Shown: positions 34,066 to 44,021 of the stretch, in pieces
Numbering within the stretch: the first letter of the stretch is position 1
Layout of the letters: the number at the start of each line of letters is the position of its first letter
Origin: Caloramator quimbayensis
Lineage (GTDB): Bacteria; Bacillota; Clostridia; Clostridiales; Caloramatoraceae
Direction: 5' to 3'
DNA length: 64,000 nt
Assembly: GCF_900167605.1 (NCBI RefSeq)
Contig: NZ_FUYH01000004.1
Location: forward strand, 112,939-176,938
Notes under the pieces: model-generated
Told to the model about the DNA's origin: nothing
The model's database searches: none
What the model saw: only the letters and a program-made list of their open reading frames with translations
Made by a program: the position numbers and the translations under genes

Positions 34066-34884
34066 ATGGAATATATTGAGAAAATATCAGAATCATGCAG
34101 TTATATAAAAAATATAATTAATGAAGTACCGGATGCCGCTGTAATCCTTGGCTCGGGGCTTGGAGGCCTTTCCGATGAAGTACAAAACAAAATAATTATT
34201 AAATATGAATCAATTCCTAACTTTCCAAAGTCAACGGTTGCTGGTCATGCAGGAGAATTTGTTTATGGTAACTTAGAAGGCAAAAAAGTTATTATGATGA
34301 ATGGAAGATTCCACTTTTATGAAGGATATGACATGAAGACGGTTACTTTTGCTGTAAGGGTGCTTTCAAGTTTAGGTATTAAAAAGTTAATAGTTACAAA
34401 TGCAGCTGGAGGAGTAAATACATCCTTTAAGCCAGGGGATCTTATGATAATAAAGGATCACATAAACTTTACAGGAACAAATCCTCTTATTGGTAAGAAC
34501 CTCGATGATTTCGGGCCAAGGTTTCCTGATATGTCTCAGCCCTACGACAAGGAACTTAGAGATATTGCCCTTAAAGCTGCTTTAGATAAGGATATTAAGG
34601 TTGTTGAAGGAACTTACCTTATGATGACGGGGCCAAGTTACGAAACTCCTGCGGAGGTTAGAATGGTAAGAATTCTCGGAGGAGATGCTGTAGGAATGTC
34701 AACTGTTTCTGAGGTTATAGCAGCAAATCACAGCGGAATGAGGGTTCTTGGCATATCCTGCATAACTAATATGGCCTGCGGTATATTAGATAGACCTTTA
34801 AACCATGAAGAAGTTATTGAAACTTCTAATATGGTAAAAGATAAATTTAAAACTTTAGTAAGAGAAATAATAAAAAGGTTATAA
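34066..34884 (+). CDS. punA: purine nucleoside phosphorylase I, 6-oxopurine type
   Basis: Phosphorolysis of inosine, guanosine and deoxy forms. A 272-residue trimeric-type PNP with [39 protein letters not shown] and the base-binding Glu in TGPSYETPAE. Asn235 in CITNMACGI corresponds to human Asn243, which selects 6-oxopurines. Four bases after deoB, GCAGGAGGTA. A close paralogue follows immediately. Confidence 0.96.
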   Translation: MEYIEKISESCSYIKNIINEVPDAAVILGSGLGGLSDEVQNKIIIKYESIPNFPKSTVAGHAGEFVYGNLEGKKVIMMNGRFHFYEGYDMKTVTFAVRVLSSLGIKKLIVTNAAGGVNTSFKPGDLMIIKDHINFTGTNPLIGKNLDDFGPRFPDMSQPYDKELRDIALKAALDKDIKVVEGTYLMMTGPSYETPAEVRMVRILGGDAVGMSTVSEVIAANHSGMRVLGISCITNMACGILDRPLNHEEVIETSNMVKDKFKTLVREIIKRL

Positions 34885-34898
34885 AAGGGGGGTTAAAG

Positions 34899-35717
34899 AT
34901 GGATTATATCGATATGATTAATGAAGCAAAAAAGTACATAGAAGGGAAATTAGAAAAAAAATTAGATGCTGCAGTTATTCTTGGTTCTGGGCTTTCAAGC
35001 CTTGTTGAGGAAATGAGCAATACTACTTCTATAAAATACACCGATATACCTCATTTTCCACAGTCAACGGTTGCAGGTCATGCAGGAGAATTCGTTATTG
35101 GAAATATAGGAAGTAAATACATAATCGCCATGAATGGAAGGTTTCATTTCTACGAAGGATATGATTTAAAGCAGGTAACATTCCCGATTAGGGTTATGAG
35201 AGCCCTCGGAGTTGAAAAGCTGATTGTAACCAATGCCTGCGGAGGGATGAATGAAAACTTTGAAGCTGGGGATTTAATGATAATTACAGATCACATAAAT
35301 ATGATTGGTACAAATCCTCTGATTGGGAAAAATTTTGATGAACTCGGGCCAAGATTTCCTGATATGTCTCAGCCCTACAACAAAGAGCTTATTAAACTAA
35401 CAAAGGATGTAGCCAAAAAGCTTAATATTAATGTTAGAGAAGGAGTTTATGTAGCTGTTTCAGGGCCTATGTATGAAACTCCTGCAGAACTTAGAATGCT
35501 AAGGCTTCTTGGCGCAGATGCGGTTGGTATGTCTACAGTTCCAGAGGTTATCGTTGCAAATCATGGAGGAATGAAGGTTCTTGGAGTTTCGGTTATAACT
35601 GATATGGCTATAGCTGATAATCTTGAGCCCCTCGACCACAGCAGGGTGGTTGAAACAGCTAACAGGGCAAAGACAAAGTTCGTTTCTTTAATCAAGGAGA
35701 CCATCATTAATATGTAA
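34899..35717 (+). CDS. second purine nucleoside phosphorylase, predicted 6-aminopurine preference
   Basis: Tandem paralogue of the preceding gene, also 272 residues and colinear throughout ([37 protein letters not shown]). The specificity position is Asp235 (VITDMAIAD) instead of Asn. In human PNP the Asn243Asp change gives activity with adenosine, so this copy may cleave adenosine. Other loop differences: NHGGM for NHSGM and NLEPLDH for RPLNH. Ribosome site GGGGGGT. Enzyme class is firm; substrate is inference. Confidence 0.92.
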   Translation: MDYIDMINEAKKYIEGKLEKKLDAAVILGSGLSSLVEEMSNTTSIKYTDIPHFPQSTVAGHAGEFVIGNIGSKYIIAMNGRFHFYEGYDLKQVTFPIRVMRALGVEKLIVTNACGGMNENFEAGDLMIITDHINMIGTNPLIGKNFDELGPRFPDMSQPYNKELIKLTKDVAKKLNINVREGVYVAVSGPMYETPAELRMLRLLGADAVGMSTVPEVIVANHGGMKVLGVSVITDMAIADNLEPLDHSRVVETANRAKTKFVSLIKETIINM

Positions 35718-35731
35718 TTGGGGGAATAATT

Positions 35732-37057
35732 ATGAGGATGTATGATATTATTCTTAAAAAGAGAAATGGTGGGGAACTTTTAAAGGAAGAGATAGATTTT
35801 TTTATTGAAGGATATACAAAGGGGAGCATACCTGATTATCAGGTATCTGCCCTTCTAATGGCAATTTATTTTAGGGGAATGAATAAAAGAGAGACTGCAG
35901 ACCTGACAATGGCTATGGTAAATTCAGGGGACAAAATAGATTTATCAAAAATAGAGGGAATTAAGGTTGATAAGCACAGCACAGGAGGAGTCGGGGACAC
36001 TACAACTCTTGTTTTAGGTCCTATGGTTGCTGCAGCAGGAGCTCCGGTTGCTAAGCTTTCGGGAAGAGGTCTTGGACATACAGGAGGAACAATAGATAAG
36101 CTTGAATCTATAAAAGGCTTTTCTGTTGAAATGACACAGGACAAATTCATAGAAAATGTCAACAGAATAAAGCTTGCAGTGGGGGCACAGACGGGAAACT
36201 TAACTCCTGCTGATAAAAAGCTCTATGCTTTAAGAGATGTTACAGCGACGGTAGATAATATATCTCTTATTGCATCGAGCATAATGAGCAAAAAAATCGC
36301 CGCAGGGGCAGATGCAATAGTTCTTGATGTTAAGACAGGAAGCGGCGCTTTTATGAAGACAATAGATGATTCCTTTGCCCTTGCAAAGGAAATGGTGGAT
36401 ATAGGTACAAACGTTGGAAGAAATACAGTAGCAATAATATCTGATATGGACCAGCCTCTTGGATTTGCAGTTGGAAATGCCCTCGAAGTAAAAGAGGCAA
36501 TTGACACATTAAAAGGCTGCGGACCTTCAGATTTATACGAGCTTTGCCTCGCATTAGGTTCTCAAATGCTTATGCTGTCTAAAAAGGCAAAGGATGAAAA
36601 AGAGGCAAGAGAAAAGCTTGAAGCTGCAGTAAAAAGCAAAGAGGCCCTTAATAAATTTAAAGAATTCGTAAAAGCTCAGGGAGGAGACATATCTATGATA
36701 GATAATACAGAGCTTCTTCCAAAGGCTAATCTTGAAATCGATGTAAAAGCTGAAAAAGAAGGATTTGTATCAAAGATTACAGCAGATGAGATTGGGCTTG
36801 CTGCACTCTCACTTGGAGCAGGAAGGGAAACTAAGGAAGGAAGCATAGACCTTTCTGTAGGCATAATAATCTCTAAAAAAGTTGGAGATTATGTAAATAA
36901 AAGAGATGTAATTGCAAAGATTTATGCAAACGATATAGAAAAGGCAAAAACTGCAGAGCAAAAGATTCATGAAGCATACCATATTGTAAAGGAAAAAGTA
37001 GAGGTAAGACCTTTAATATATGGAATAGTTACAAAGGATGGAATAAAAAGATTTTAA
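35732..37057 (+). CDS. pdp: pyrimidine-nucleoside phosphorylase
   Basis: Phosphorolysis of uridine, deoxyuridine and thymidine. 441 residues with [31 protein letters not shown], the phosphate-site KTGSGAFMK and C-terminal domain GAGRETKEG. Preceded by GGGGGAATAATT, 14 bases after the second PNP. Ends at an intrinsic terminator. Confidence 0.97.
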   Translation: MRMYDIILKKRNGGELLKEEIDFFIEGYTKGSIPDYQVSALLMAIYFRGMNKRETADLTMAMVNSGDKIDLSKIEGIKVDKHSTGGVGDTTTLVLGPMVAAAGAPVAKLSGRGLGHTGGTIDKLESIKGFSVEMTQDKFIENVNRIKLAVGAQTGNLTPADKKLYALRDVTATVDNISLIASSIMSKKIAAGADAIVLDVKTGSGAFMKTIDDSFALAKEMVDIGTNVGRNTVAIISDMDQPLGFAVGNALEVKEAIDTLKGCGPSDLYELCLALGSQMLMLSKKAKDEKEAREKLEAAVKSKEALNKFKEFVKAQGGDISMIDNTELLPKANLEIDVKAEKEGFVSKITADEIGLAALSLGAGRETKEGSIDLSVGIIISKKVGDYVNKRDVIAKIYANDIEKAKTAEQKIHEAYHIVKEKVEVRPLIYGIVTKDGIKRF

Positions 37058-37081
37058 AAGCCGCTTTTGCGGCTTTTTTTA
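37056..37081 (+). terminator. intrinsic terminator of the nucleoside operon
   Basis: AAAAGCCGC pairs with GCGGCTTTT over four T, followed by more T. It begins at the pdp stop codon. Confidence 0.92.
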
Positions 37082-37107
37082 TATTTTTTAATTTTTAGGA
37101 GAAAATA
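37079..37107 (+). promoter_or_regulatory. possible SigF/SigG-type promoter of the dacF-like gene
   Basis: GGAGAAAATA (37098-37107) fits the SigF -10 pattern GGNRANAHTR at every position. TTATA (37079-37083) is a four-of-five match to GYWTA with a 14-base spacer. Bacillus dacF is SigF-dependent, which makes the site credible, but the -35 overlaps the terminator T run. Confidence 0.4.
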
Positions 37108-37143
37108 AAAGTAGGTTTAGAATATTTTTAGGAGGTATACATA

Positions 37144-38313
37144 ATGAAATATAGAAAAATATTATCAGAAATGATTCTCTGCCTGCTTTTTATTAGTATC
37201 CCCTGTACTGTTTTAGCTGAGCCTGATGTTAAGGATACTGTAAACATAAACTGCAAATCTGCAATACTTGTTGAAAACAGCACAGGTAAGGTTATATATG
37301 AGAAAAACTCTCACGAGAAACTCACCCCAGCCAGCGTAACTAAGATTATGACGATGCTTTTAACTATGGAGGCGGTTGACAGCGGAAGGATAAAACTTAC
37401 GGATAAAGTTGTTTGCAGCGAAAGGGCAAAATCCATGGGGGGGAGTACTATGTTTCTCGATGCAGGTGAAATCAGGACAGTTGAAGAGCTTTTAAAGGGG
37501 GTTGCAGTTGAATCGGCAAACGATGCTGCGATAGCTCTTGCAGAATATCTTGAAGGAACAGAAGAAGCTTTTGTTGAAAAGATGAATTTAAGAGCAAAGG
37601 AACTTAGCATGAATGATACCCACTTTAACAACTGTACAGGGCTTTTCCCTGATAATCACTATTCTTCAGCCTATGATATTGCAATAATGTCGAGGGAACT
37701 TTTAAAACATACAAAGATACTCGATTATACAAAGATATGGATGGAAACTATAAGCGAAGGAAGACAAAAGCCCTTTACCCTGATTAATAGAAATAAGATG
37801 CTTAAAACCTATAAAAACTGCGACGGCCTTAAAACCGGTTATATAAAAGAGGCTCTTTATTGTATTTCTGCAACCGCCGAAAGAAACGGAATAAGGTTTA
37901 TATCTGTAATAATGGGCTCCCCTTCATGGAAGGAGAGAAATGCCGATGCAGGAAAACTTCTCGACTTAGGCTTTGCAAAATATGAGAGAATTAGCGTGAT
38001 GAAAAAAGGAGAGGTTATTGAAAGCATAAATATACCTAAAGCACTTCCCGAAAAGATAGACATAGCTGCAAAGCAGGATTTAAACTTAATAGTTGAAAAA
38101 GGAAGCAAACCTAAATACGAAAAGAAGCTTGAAATTATAAAAGATATAAAGCTTCCTCTAAAGAAAGGCGATAAGATTGGTGTTATAAAAGCAGTAGATG
38201 GAAACAATGTATTAGGAGAGGTAGATGCTGTAGCAGCCTGCGATGTAAACAAAATGAAAGTTACTGATTTTATGAAGTATATGTTCAAAGAATGGATAAA
38301 GGTTAATGATTAG
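37144..38313 (+). CDS. dacF: D-alanyl-D-alanine carboxypeptidase, DacF type
   Basis: S11-family penicillin-binding protein trimming peptidoglycan stem peptides. Signal peptide ends around VLAEPD. Active-site motifs: SVTK in TPASVTKIMTM, SAN in VESANDAA, and KTG in GLKTGYIKEA; a C-terminal beta domain follows. 389 residues. Ribosome site TAGGAGGT. Position after the nucleoside genes matches Bacillus (drm-pupG-dacF), where DacF acts on forespore cortex; here spoIIAA does not follow. Confidence 0.93.
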   Translation: MKYRKILSEMILCLLFISIPCTVLAEPDVKDTVNINCKSAILVENSTGKVIYEKNSHEKLTPASVTKIMTMLLTMEAVDSGRIKLTDKVVCSERAKSMGGSTMFLDAGEIRTVEELLKGVAVESANDAAIALAEYLEGTEEAFVEKMNLRAKELSMNDTHFNNCTGLFPDNHYSSAYDIAIMSRELLKHTKILDYTKIWMETISEGRQKPFTLINRNKMLKTYKNCDGLKTGYIKEALYCISATAERNGIRFISVIMGSPSWKERNADAGKLLDLGFAKYERISVMKKGEVIESINIPKALPEKIDIAAKQDLNLIVEKGSKPKYEKKLEIIKDIKLPLKKGDKIGVIKAVDGNNVLGEVDAVAACDVNKMKVTDFMKYMFKEWIKVND

Positions 38314-38341
38314 GGTGCCGAAGGGCACCCTTGCTTTTTTA
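38313..38341 (+). terminator. intrinsic terminator after dacF
   Basis: GGGTGCC (38313-38319) pairs with GGCACCC (38324-38330), loop GAAG, then TTGCTTTTTT. Confidence 0.9.
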
Positions 38342-38577
38342 TAAAGAAGATAAAAATCATCTGATTATTTGCGGATTTATTACAAAAATATTTAAGAACA
38401 TGTTAAATATCACAATTTTATTGTAAATAATGTCTAAATTTAGTAAAATGGTAATAAAGAATAAAACTTGATTTAATAAATTATTTTAACAATATCAAAA
38501 AATTAATGGTTTTATATTTTATTATATATAGAAAAGTTAAACTTAATTAATTATTCTGACTAAAGAGTGAATATAAT
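38342..38577. other. AT-rich gap upstream of pilus operon 2
   Basis: About 240 bases without an open frame. A second promoter-like pair, TTGTAA (38421-38426) and TAAAAT (38444-38449) with a 17-base spacer, lies about 200 bases before pilB. No c-di-GMP or other riboswitch core and no stable hairpin was recognised. Confidence 0.5.
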
Positions 38578-38605
38578 TTGAAAATTGTAAAAAAAGGTAT
38601 ATAAT
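38578..38605 (+). promoter_or_regulatory. SigA-type promoter of pilus operon 2
   Basis: TTGAAA (38578-38583), 16-base spacer, TATAAT (38600-38605). It is 38 bases before the pilB start and is the last promoter seen before a 13-kb run of same-strand pilus genes. Confidence 0.65.
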
Positions 38606-38643
38606 ATATATTAAAATTCATTTTCTTATTGAAAGGATTGGCA

Positions 38644-40324
38644 ATGAAAGCTAGAAAAAGATTAGGAGAATTTTTAACTGATTCAGGACTTATAACAAAT
38701 GAGCAGCTTCAAAAGGCTTTAGCTCTGCAAAAAAACACTAATAAAAAGCTTGGAGAGATACTTGTAGAGAATGGATTTATAACTGAAGACCAGATTATAG
38801 AAGTGTTAGAATATCAGCTTGGTATACCACATGTTAAGCTTGACAGGTATCCAATCGATAATGAGGCAGTAAAGCTTATAACAGAAAACCTTGCCAAAAG
38901 GCATAATCTCCTTCCTATAAGGCTTGAAAATGACAGCCTTTATGTAGCAATGGCAGATCCCTTAAACATATTTGCAATAGAAGATGTTGCAATATATACG
39001 GGCAAGCAGGTTCAGCCAGTATTATCTAAAGAAGAAGATATAAAAAGATTTATAAATAAATACTACGGAAAGCAGGAAGCCCTGAAGGCTGCAGAAGAAT
39101 TTAAAAAGGAAAATAAGATATTTAAGTTTGATAAAAATATAAAGCCAGCAGAGGACGATGTTCAAGGCCCTATTGTTAAACTTGTTAATGCAATTTTTGA
39201 ACAAGCTATAAACCAGAGAGCAAGCGATATACATATAGAACCCTTTGAAGATGAAGTCAGGATTAAATTTAGAATAGATGGAATTTTATATGAAATAATG
39301 AAGGTTGAATATGAGCTTCATGCTCCCCTTACCGCAAGAATTAAGGTAATTGGAAATATGGATATTGCTGAAAAGAGGATTCCGCAGGACGGAAGGACAT
39401 CCTTTGAAATATATGACAAAGAATATGATATGAGAATTTCATCCCTTCCAACTGTATTTGGAGAAAAAATAGTTATAAGAATAGCTGATAAAAGGGAATT
39501 CTTAAAGGACAAAAAAAAATTTAGGATTTCTTGAACATGATTTAAAGCAGTATGAAAAATTAGTATCATCACCCCATGGAATAATACTTGTATCAGGACC
39601 AACAGGAAGCGGTAAATCAACAACACTTTATACAGCATTGAGAGAACTTAATACTGGTGATAGGAATATAATAACCGTTGAAGATCCTGTAGAGAGCACT
39701 ATTTATGGCGTTAATCAGGTTGAAGTTAATACAAAGGCGGGGCTTACCTTTGCATCAGCTCTAAGGTCAATACTTAGACAGGATCCTGATATAATAATGA
39801 TTGGTGAGATTAGAGATAAGGAAACAGCTGAGATTGCAGTAAGGGCTGCAATAACAGGGCATTTGGTATTATCAACTATTCATACTAATGATGCAGCAAG
39901 CTCTGTAACAAGGCTTTTAGATATGGGAATTGAAGCTTTTATGATTAATTCATCATTAATAGGTGTAATAGCCCAGAGGCTTGTTAGAAGGATCTGCCCA
40001 TATTGTAAAACAGAATATAATGCAGAAATCGATGAAATTAAAGCTATGGGACTTGATGAAACAAAAGAGTACAAGCTATATAAGGGTGAAGGATGTATTT
40101 ACTGCGGACAAAAAGGATACATTGGAAGGACAGGCATCTATGAGATTTTGGCTATAGATAAAGAATTGAGATCAGCAATAAATAAGGGATTAAGCAGCGA
40201 TGAGCTTAAGGACTTAGCTATTAAAAATGGAATGGTTACACTTAAAAACAGCTGCATTCAGAAGGTTTTAAGTGGAGAAACAACCTTTGAGGAATATTTA
40301 AGAGTTACTTATTCTATGGATTGA
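38644..40324 (+). pseudogene. pilB: PilB/GspE pilus assembly ATPase, frame broken at an A9 run
   Basis: Hexameric ATPase that drives pilus extension. Reading starts at ATG 38644 (AAAGGATT before it): N-terminal GspE domain (LGEFLTDSGLITNEQLQKAL) and NTPase start (ASDIHIEPFEDEVRIKFRIDG). The frame stops at 39532-39534 just after nine A (39511-39519). Removing one A gives [18 protein letters not shown] and rejoins the second half: Walker [11 protein letters not shown], Asp box [12 protein letters not shown], His box STIHTND and a zinc site CPYC...CIYCGQKGY. All catalytic motifs lie after the break, so the short product cannot be active. Nothing else in the gene is damaged, so it may be expressed by slippage, switched by phase variation, or be a sequencing error. 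Confidence 0.88.
39511..39519 (+). repeat. A9 homopolymer at the pilB frameshift
   Basis: Nine consecutive A, in frame 1 reading Lys-Lys-Lys then Phe-Arg-Ile-Ser-stop. Eight A (or eleven) restore the full PilB frame. Runs of nine or more A are known sites of polymerase slippage. Confidence 0.85.
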
Positions 40325-40336
40325 TGAGGGATAAAT

Positions 40337-41548
40337 ATGGCAAATTATACATATGAGGCTATAGATGATAAAGGCAAAAGGATTAAGGCAAACATAGCAG
40401 CCGATGACTTGCAGGATGCTTTAAGGCAGATTAAGGAAAAAAATCTTTATGTGTTAAAAATAGATGAAAATAATGTACTAAGCAAGGAAATTAAAATAAA
40501 GTTTCGTAAAAGAGTTAGCTCAAAGGATTTAGCTGTTTTCTGCAGGCAGATTGCAGCTCTTTTGCAGGCAGGACTTAATATATTGACTTGTTTTAATGTA
40601 ACAAAAAATCAGATAAACAATAAACTCCTTAAAAATGCTGTTTTTAAGCTGTCTGAGGATATTGAAAAGGGAATATCTATTTCATCTTCTATGAAGGGTT
40701 TTCCTGATGTATTCCCTGAGATTTTAGTCAATATGGTAGAGGCTGGGGAAGTTGGAGGTTCTCTTGATAATTCCTTTGATAAGATGGCTGTGCAGTTTGA
40801 AAAGGAAATGAAGTTAAAACAGAAGATAACAAATGCTCTTATATACCCAGTAATCGTGCTTTTGGTATCTTTGATTGTTTTAAACCTGCTTCTTATATTT
40901 GTAATACCAACCTTTGTTGGAATGTTCAACGACTTAGGAGTAGAGCTTCCAGCACCAACAAGGGCAATTTTGCGGACAAGCACCTTTATGAAAAACAATT
41001 GGATGATTGTATTATTATTTATAATACTGCTTATTATTTTAATTAAATATTATAAAAAGACTCCTTCAGGAAGCATATACTTTTCAAATTTAAAACTTAA
41101 ACTGCCTCTTATTGGGAAAATTTCTCTTTATTCTTCAATAGCGAGGTTCACAAGAACGCTGTCAACTCTTGTAAATGCTGGCGTTCCTCTTATAACATCG
41201 ATTGAAACAACAAAGAAACTTTTACAGAATGCATACATTGAGAAAAGATTTGAAGGGGTTGTAGAACAGGTAAGAGGAGGTGAGGGATTAAGCAGTCCTA
41301 TAAAGTCTTTGGGACTTTTTCCAGAGCTTGTGCCAGTAATGATTAAAACTGGCGAAGAGAGCGGAACCCTCGAGGAGATGCTCTCAAAACTTGCAGACCT
41401 CTACGAAAATGAGGTTGAAAACATGGTTACAAGGCTTACGGCAGTATTTGAACCTGTAATGATAGTTTTTTTAGCACTTATTGTAGGTTTTATGCTTGCA
41501 TCAATAATACTGCCAATGTTTAAACTCTATGGAAATATGAGCATGTGA
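40337..41548 (+). CDS. pilC: PilC/GspF pilus platform protein
   Basis: Inner-membrane platform of the second pilus system, 403 residues. Starts MANYTYEAIDDKGKRIKANI as usual for the family, has two T2SSF domains (SSKDLAVFCRQIAALLQAGL and SSIARFTRTLSTLVNAGVPL, each followed by a G(E)VGGSLD or GEESGTLEEML signature) and three membrane helices. It lies 12 bases after pilB. Full length, in contrast to the edge-truncated copy at 1-701. Confidence 0.96.
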   Translation: MANYTYEAIDDKGKRIKANIAADDLQDALRQIKEKNLYVLKIDENNVLSKEIKIKFRKRVSSKDLAVFCRQIAALLQAGLNILTCFNVTKNQINNKLLKNAVFKLSEDIEKGISISSSMKGFPDVFPEILVNMVEAGEVGGSLDNSFDKMAVQFEKEMKLKQKITNALIYPVIVLLVSLIVLNLLLIFVIPTFVGMFNDLGVELPAPTRAILRTSTFMKNNWMIVLLFIILLIILIKYYKKTPSGSIYFSNLKLKLPLIGKISLYSSIARFTRTLSTLVNAGVPLITSIETTKKLLQNAYIEKRFEGVVEQVRGGEGLSSPIKSLGLFPELVPVMIKTGEESGTLEEMLSKLADLYENEVENMVTRLTAVFEPVMIVFLALIVGFMLASIILPMFKLYGNMSM

Positions 41549-41563
41549 TTGGAGGAATGAAAA

Positions 41564-41974
41564 ATGGAAAAAAGAAATAAGAAAAAAGGTTTTACACTGA
41601 TTGAAATGATAGTTGTAGTTGCAATAATTGCAATATTGGCTGGAATAGCAGTACCACAGGTAACAAAACAGATAAACAATTCTAAAAAAAGTGCAGATAT
41701 AGCAAATGCAAAAACGATAGCTAATTTAATACAACAGCAAATAGCAGAAGGAAATACAATTGCAGAAAGTAAAACGAATTATTCAGAAGTAACTTCAACA
41801 GTTTTAAATAATAATACAGTACCTCAAGTAAAATATAAACAAGGCTATGTTTTTGTTTATAAATTAGACATAGATAATAATACTTTAATAGTTGGAGTAT
41901 CCGATAAAGATACAAATGGTATAAAACAAGAAGACGTAATTACTTTATATCCAAATGTTGGATCTGGTTATTAA
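41564..41974 (+). CDS. pilA: type IV major prepilin of operon 2
   Basis: A 136-residue prepilin with leader MEKRNKKKG^FTLIEMIVVVAIIAILAGIAVP, an ideal class IVa N-terminus with Glu5. The globular part is rich in Asn, Gln, Thr and Ser and lacks cysteines. It follows pilC with GGAGGAATG and is itself followed by a G-C-rich hairpin, which fits a pilin mRNA made in excess over the genes downstream. Likely the pilus shaft subunit. Confidence 0.92.
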   Translation: MEKRNKKKGFTLIEMIVVVAIIAILAGIAVPQVTKQINNSKKSADIANAKTIANLIQQQIAEGNTIAESKTNYSEVTSTVLNNNTVPQVKYKQGYVFVYKLDIDNNTLIVGVSDKDTNGIKQEDVITLYPNVGSGY

Positions 41975-42000
41975 AATAACAACCTAATTTTTTTTTCATC

Positions 42001-42016
42001 GGGGCAATATTGCCCC
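42001..42016 (+). terminator. perfect GC hairpin after the major pilin gene
   Basis: GGGGCAATATTGCCCC is a perfect palindrome, with T-rich sequence before it and no long T run after it. More likely an mRNA 3'-end stabiliser or attenuator that raises pilin level over the downstream genes than a full terminator. Confidence 0.6.
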
Positions 42017-42043
42017 ACCTACTTTACTTAAAAGGTGATTATT

Positions 42044-42544
42044 ATGAAAAAAGGTTTTATCCTGATTGAAATGGCAATCGTAGTTGCAATATTAGGAATA
42101 CTTTTATCGATATCCTATATAAACTTTACAAGGCTTTCTGTTAAATCAAATGTGGACTCTAAAGCTGATGAAATAGCATCCATGCTTAGGGATACCTATG
42201 AAAACGGAAATAAAGAGATGAACTTTAAAGATTATTACATAGAGATTATAAAAAATGGAAACAGCTTTGAAGTGTCTTTAATAAGTCATAAAAATTCTGT
42301 AAGAAAAACTGATTTGAAGGATTTTGAATTAAATATTGTAGGGCAGACATTTGAATCATCTCCTAAATACATTTATTTTTCTCCCAATGGAGAAGTATTT
42401 TTATCCAATGAAAAAATTGAAGAAGGTTATGATTATAATATAGATGATAAAAAATTCAGCGATATAGTTATTAAAAAAGGAGAAAAGATTTCGAAAAAAA
42501 TTCATATAGATGATATGCCTTTAGGAAATATTACTGTAGATTAG
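42044..42544 (+). CDS. minor prepilin, GspH-like
   Basis: A 166-residue prepilin, leader MKKG^FILIEMAIVVAILGILL. Downstream is a helix and a beta-rich domain with YIYFSPNGEVFLSNEKI, the same 'FS..G' turn seen in the GspH-like protein at 2035-2529. ATG 42044 follows AAAAGGTGA; the frame opens at GTG 42035 on top of that site. First minor pilin of operon 2. Confidence 0.84.
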   Translation: MKKGFILIEMAIVVAILGILLSISYINFTRLSVKSNVDSKADEIASMLRDTYENGNKEMNFKDYYIEIIKNGNSFEVSLISHKNSVRKTDLKDFELNIVGQTFESSPKYIYFSPNGEVFLSNEKIEEGYDYNIDDKKFSDIVIKKGEKISKKIHIDDMPLGNITVD

Positions 42545-42553
42545 AGGTTTCTT

Positions 42554-43069
42554 ATGAAGAAAAAAGGTTTTACGCTTATTGAAATAATAGTTACATCGGC
42601 TATATTATTAATATTATTAGGAAGCTTATATAGTTTTTTTAATACAAACTATATGCTTTTGTTTGAAGAAAAGAAAAAGGCATATATTGAATCACAGGTA
42701 AAAAGCTTTATGGATTTTACAATGCAGTCTCTTCAGATGTCTTATCAGGAAAAAATAGAAGCAGAGGATGCTAAATTAACTTTATATCTTCCTGCTGAGG
42801 ATAATTCTCAAGTTGAATTCGATGCTTCAAAGAGCATCAAAATAGATATATATTATAACAATGGCAGTATATTTATATCTAAAATAAAAAATGGAATAAA
42901 GTCAGATAAAGCTTTACTATCAGGAAGCGTTAAAAATTTTAAAATAGAAAAGATTTTAGGCGATAGAGGCAGTTTAGAAGGTATAGAGATTAAATTTATA
43001 GTTAATTATGATTTTAAATTTAGAAATTTAGATAAGGAATATTTTATTAAATACAACATTAGAAAATAA
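42554..43069 (+). CDS. minor prepilin, GspJ/PilW-like
   Basis: A 171-residue prepilin, leader MKKKG^FTLIEIIVTSAILLILL, followed by a helix (EKKKAYIESQVKSFMDFTMQ) and beta strands (SIKIDIYYNNGSIFISKI). Layout matches the cluster-1 protein at 2970-3386. Ten bases after the preceding gene with AGAGGTTTC. Probably part of the tip or initiation complex. Confidence 0.83.
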   Translation: MKKKGFTLIEIIVTSAILLILLGSLYSFFNTNYMLLFEEKKKAYIESQVKSFMDFTMQSLQMSYQEKIEAEDAKLTLYLPAEDNSQVEFDASKSIKIDIYYNNGSIFISKIKNGIKSDKALLSGSVKNFKIEKILGDRGSLEGIEIKFIVNYDFKFRNLDKEYFIKYNIRK

Positions 43070-43080
43070 GGAGTATTGAT

Positions 43081-44007
43081 ATGTTTAACAGTTTAAGCAT
43101 AGAACTAAACAATACCTATGTAAAAATTGCAGAGGGTAAAAGGGGAAGGAAACTGAAAGTTATAAATTGTAAGGAAGTAAGTATTGAAAGTGAAGTAAAT
43201 ATAGTATCTGATTTGTATAACGAAACAGATATTCTAAATGCATTAAACAAATATTTAGTAGAAAACAAAGTATCGAAATTCGATGTAAATGTTGTTTTAT
43301 CCGGAGTTACTAATCTTCTTGTAAGAGAGATTATTTTGCCCTTTGTTTCACAGGATAGGATATATGATATGCTGAAATTCGAATCCCCTCAATACTTTCC
43401 AGTTAACATAGATAAGTATATATTAGATTACAAGATAATAGAAGTTATAAAAGAGGGTAAAAACAAAAAATTAAGGCTTCTTGTATATGCTATTCCTAAA
43501 AGTATAATTGAACAGGTAATTAGTATAATGAATAAGCTGAATATGAAAATAAATAAAATTGATATAGAATCAAATGTTCTTTCTAAGCTTTCATCAAAGC
43601 TTGGAATAGGGAAAAATGAGGATTCAATGCTTATTAATATAGAGAGAAGTTTTTTGACCTGTGTAATAATAAAAAACGATATTATACAGCTTACAAAAAC
43701 CTATCCCTATGATATGAAAGATATGCTTTATAATAGGGACAGAGATGATTTTGCAGTAGATGAATATAAGCTTAACGAAATAATAGATAACGTTGTTAAA
43801 CTTATAGAGTTTTACAGGATGAGAGAAAGGCAGGAAATAAACAAAATATATATAACTGGAGAACTTTGTAGTTGCTTTGATATTTCAAATATTCTTTCTA
43901 AGAAGACAGGAATTGTAGCCGAAATTTTGAACAAGCTTGAATTTATAGATTGTAAAAACGATACAAAGTTAGAAGATTATATAATCCCAATTTCAACGCT
44001 TTTATAA
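43081..44007 (+). CDS. pilM: PilM actin-like pilus assembly protein
   Basis: A 308-residue cytoplasmic ASKHA-fold protein that binds the PilN tail. N-terminal FNSLSIELNNTYVKIAEGKR, the SHS2 part with VVLSGVTNLLVREIILPFVS and VYAIPKSIIEQVISIM, then a phosphate-1-like IDIESNVLSKL and a late INKIYITGELCS. Complete compared with the short version at 3794-4411. Ribosome site AGGAGTATT. Confidence 0.85.
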   Translation: MFNSLSIELNNTYVKIAEGKRGRKLKVINCKEVSIESEVNIVSDLYNETDILNALNKYLVENKVSKFDVNVVLSGVTNLLVREIILPFVSQDRIYDMLKFESPQYFPVNIDKYILDYKIIEVIKEGKNKKLRLLVYAIPKSIIEQVISIMNKLNMKINKIDIESNVLSKLSSKLGIGKNEDSMLINIERSFLTCVIIKNDIIQLTKTYPYDMKDMLYNRDRDDFAVDEYKLNEIIDNVVKLIEFYRMRERQEINKIYITGELCSCFDISNILSKKTGIVAEILNKLEFIDCKNDTKLEDYIIPISTLL

Positions 44008-44021
44008 TTAAGGGGGATATT

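Noticed and set aside
37857..38288. Reverse-strand frame of 143 residues opposite dacF
   Set aside because: Shadow of the dacF coding sequence; no ribosome site, low-complexity Ser/Phe/Ile composition and no recognisable domain.
38342..38643. c-di-GMP riboswitch before pilus operon 2
   Set aside because: No conserved aptamer core or GC-rich paired arms were found; the stretch is nearly pure AT.
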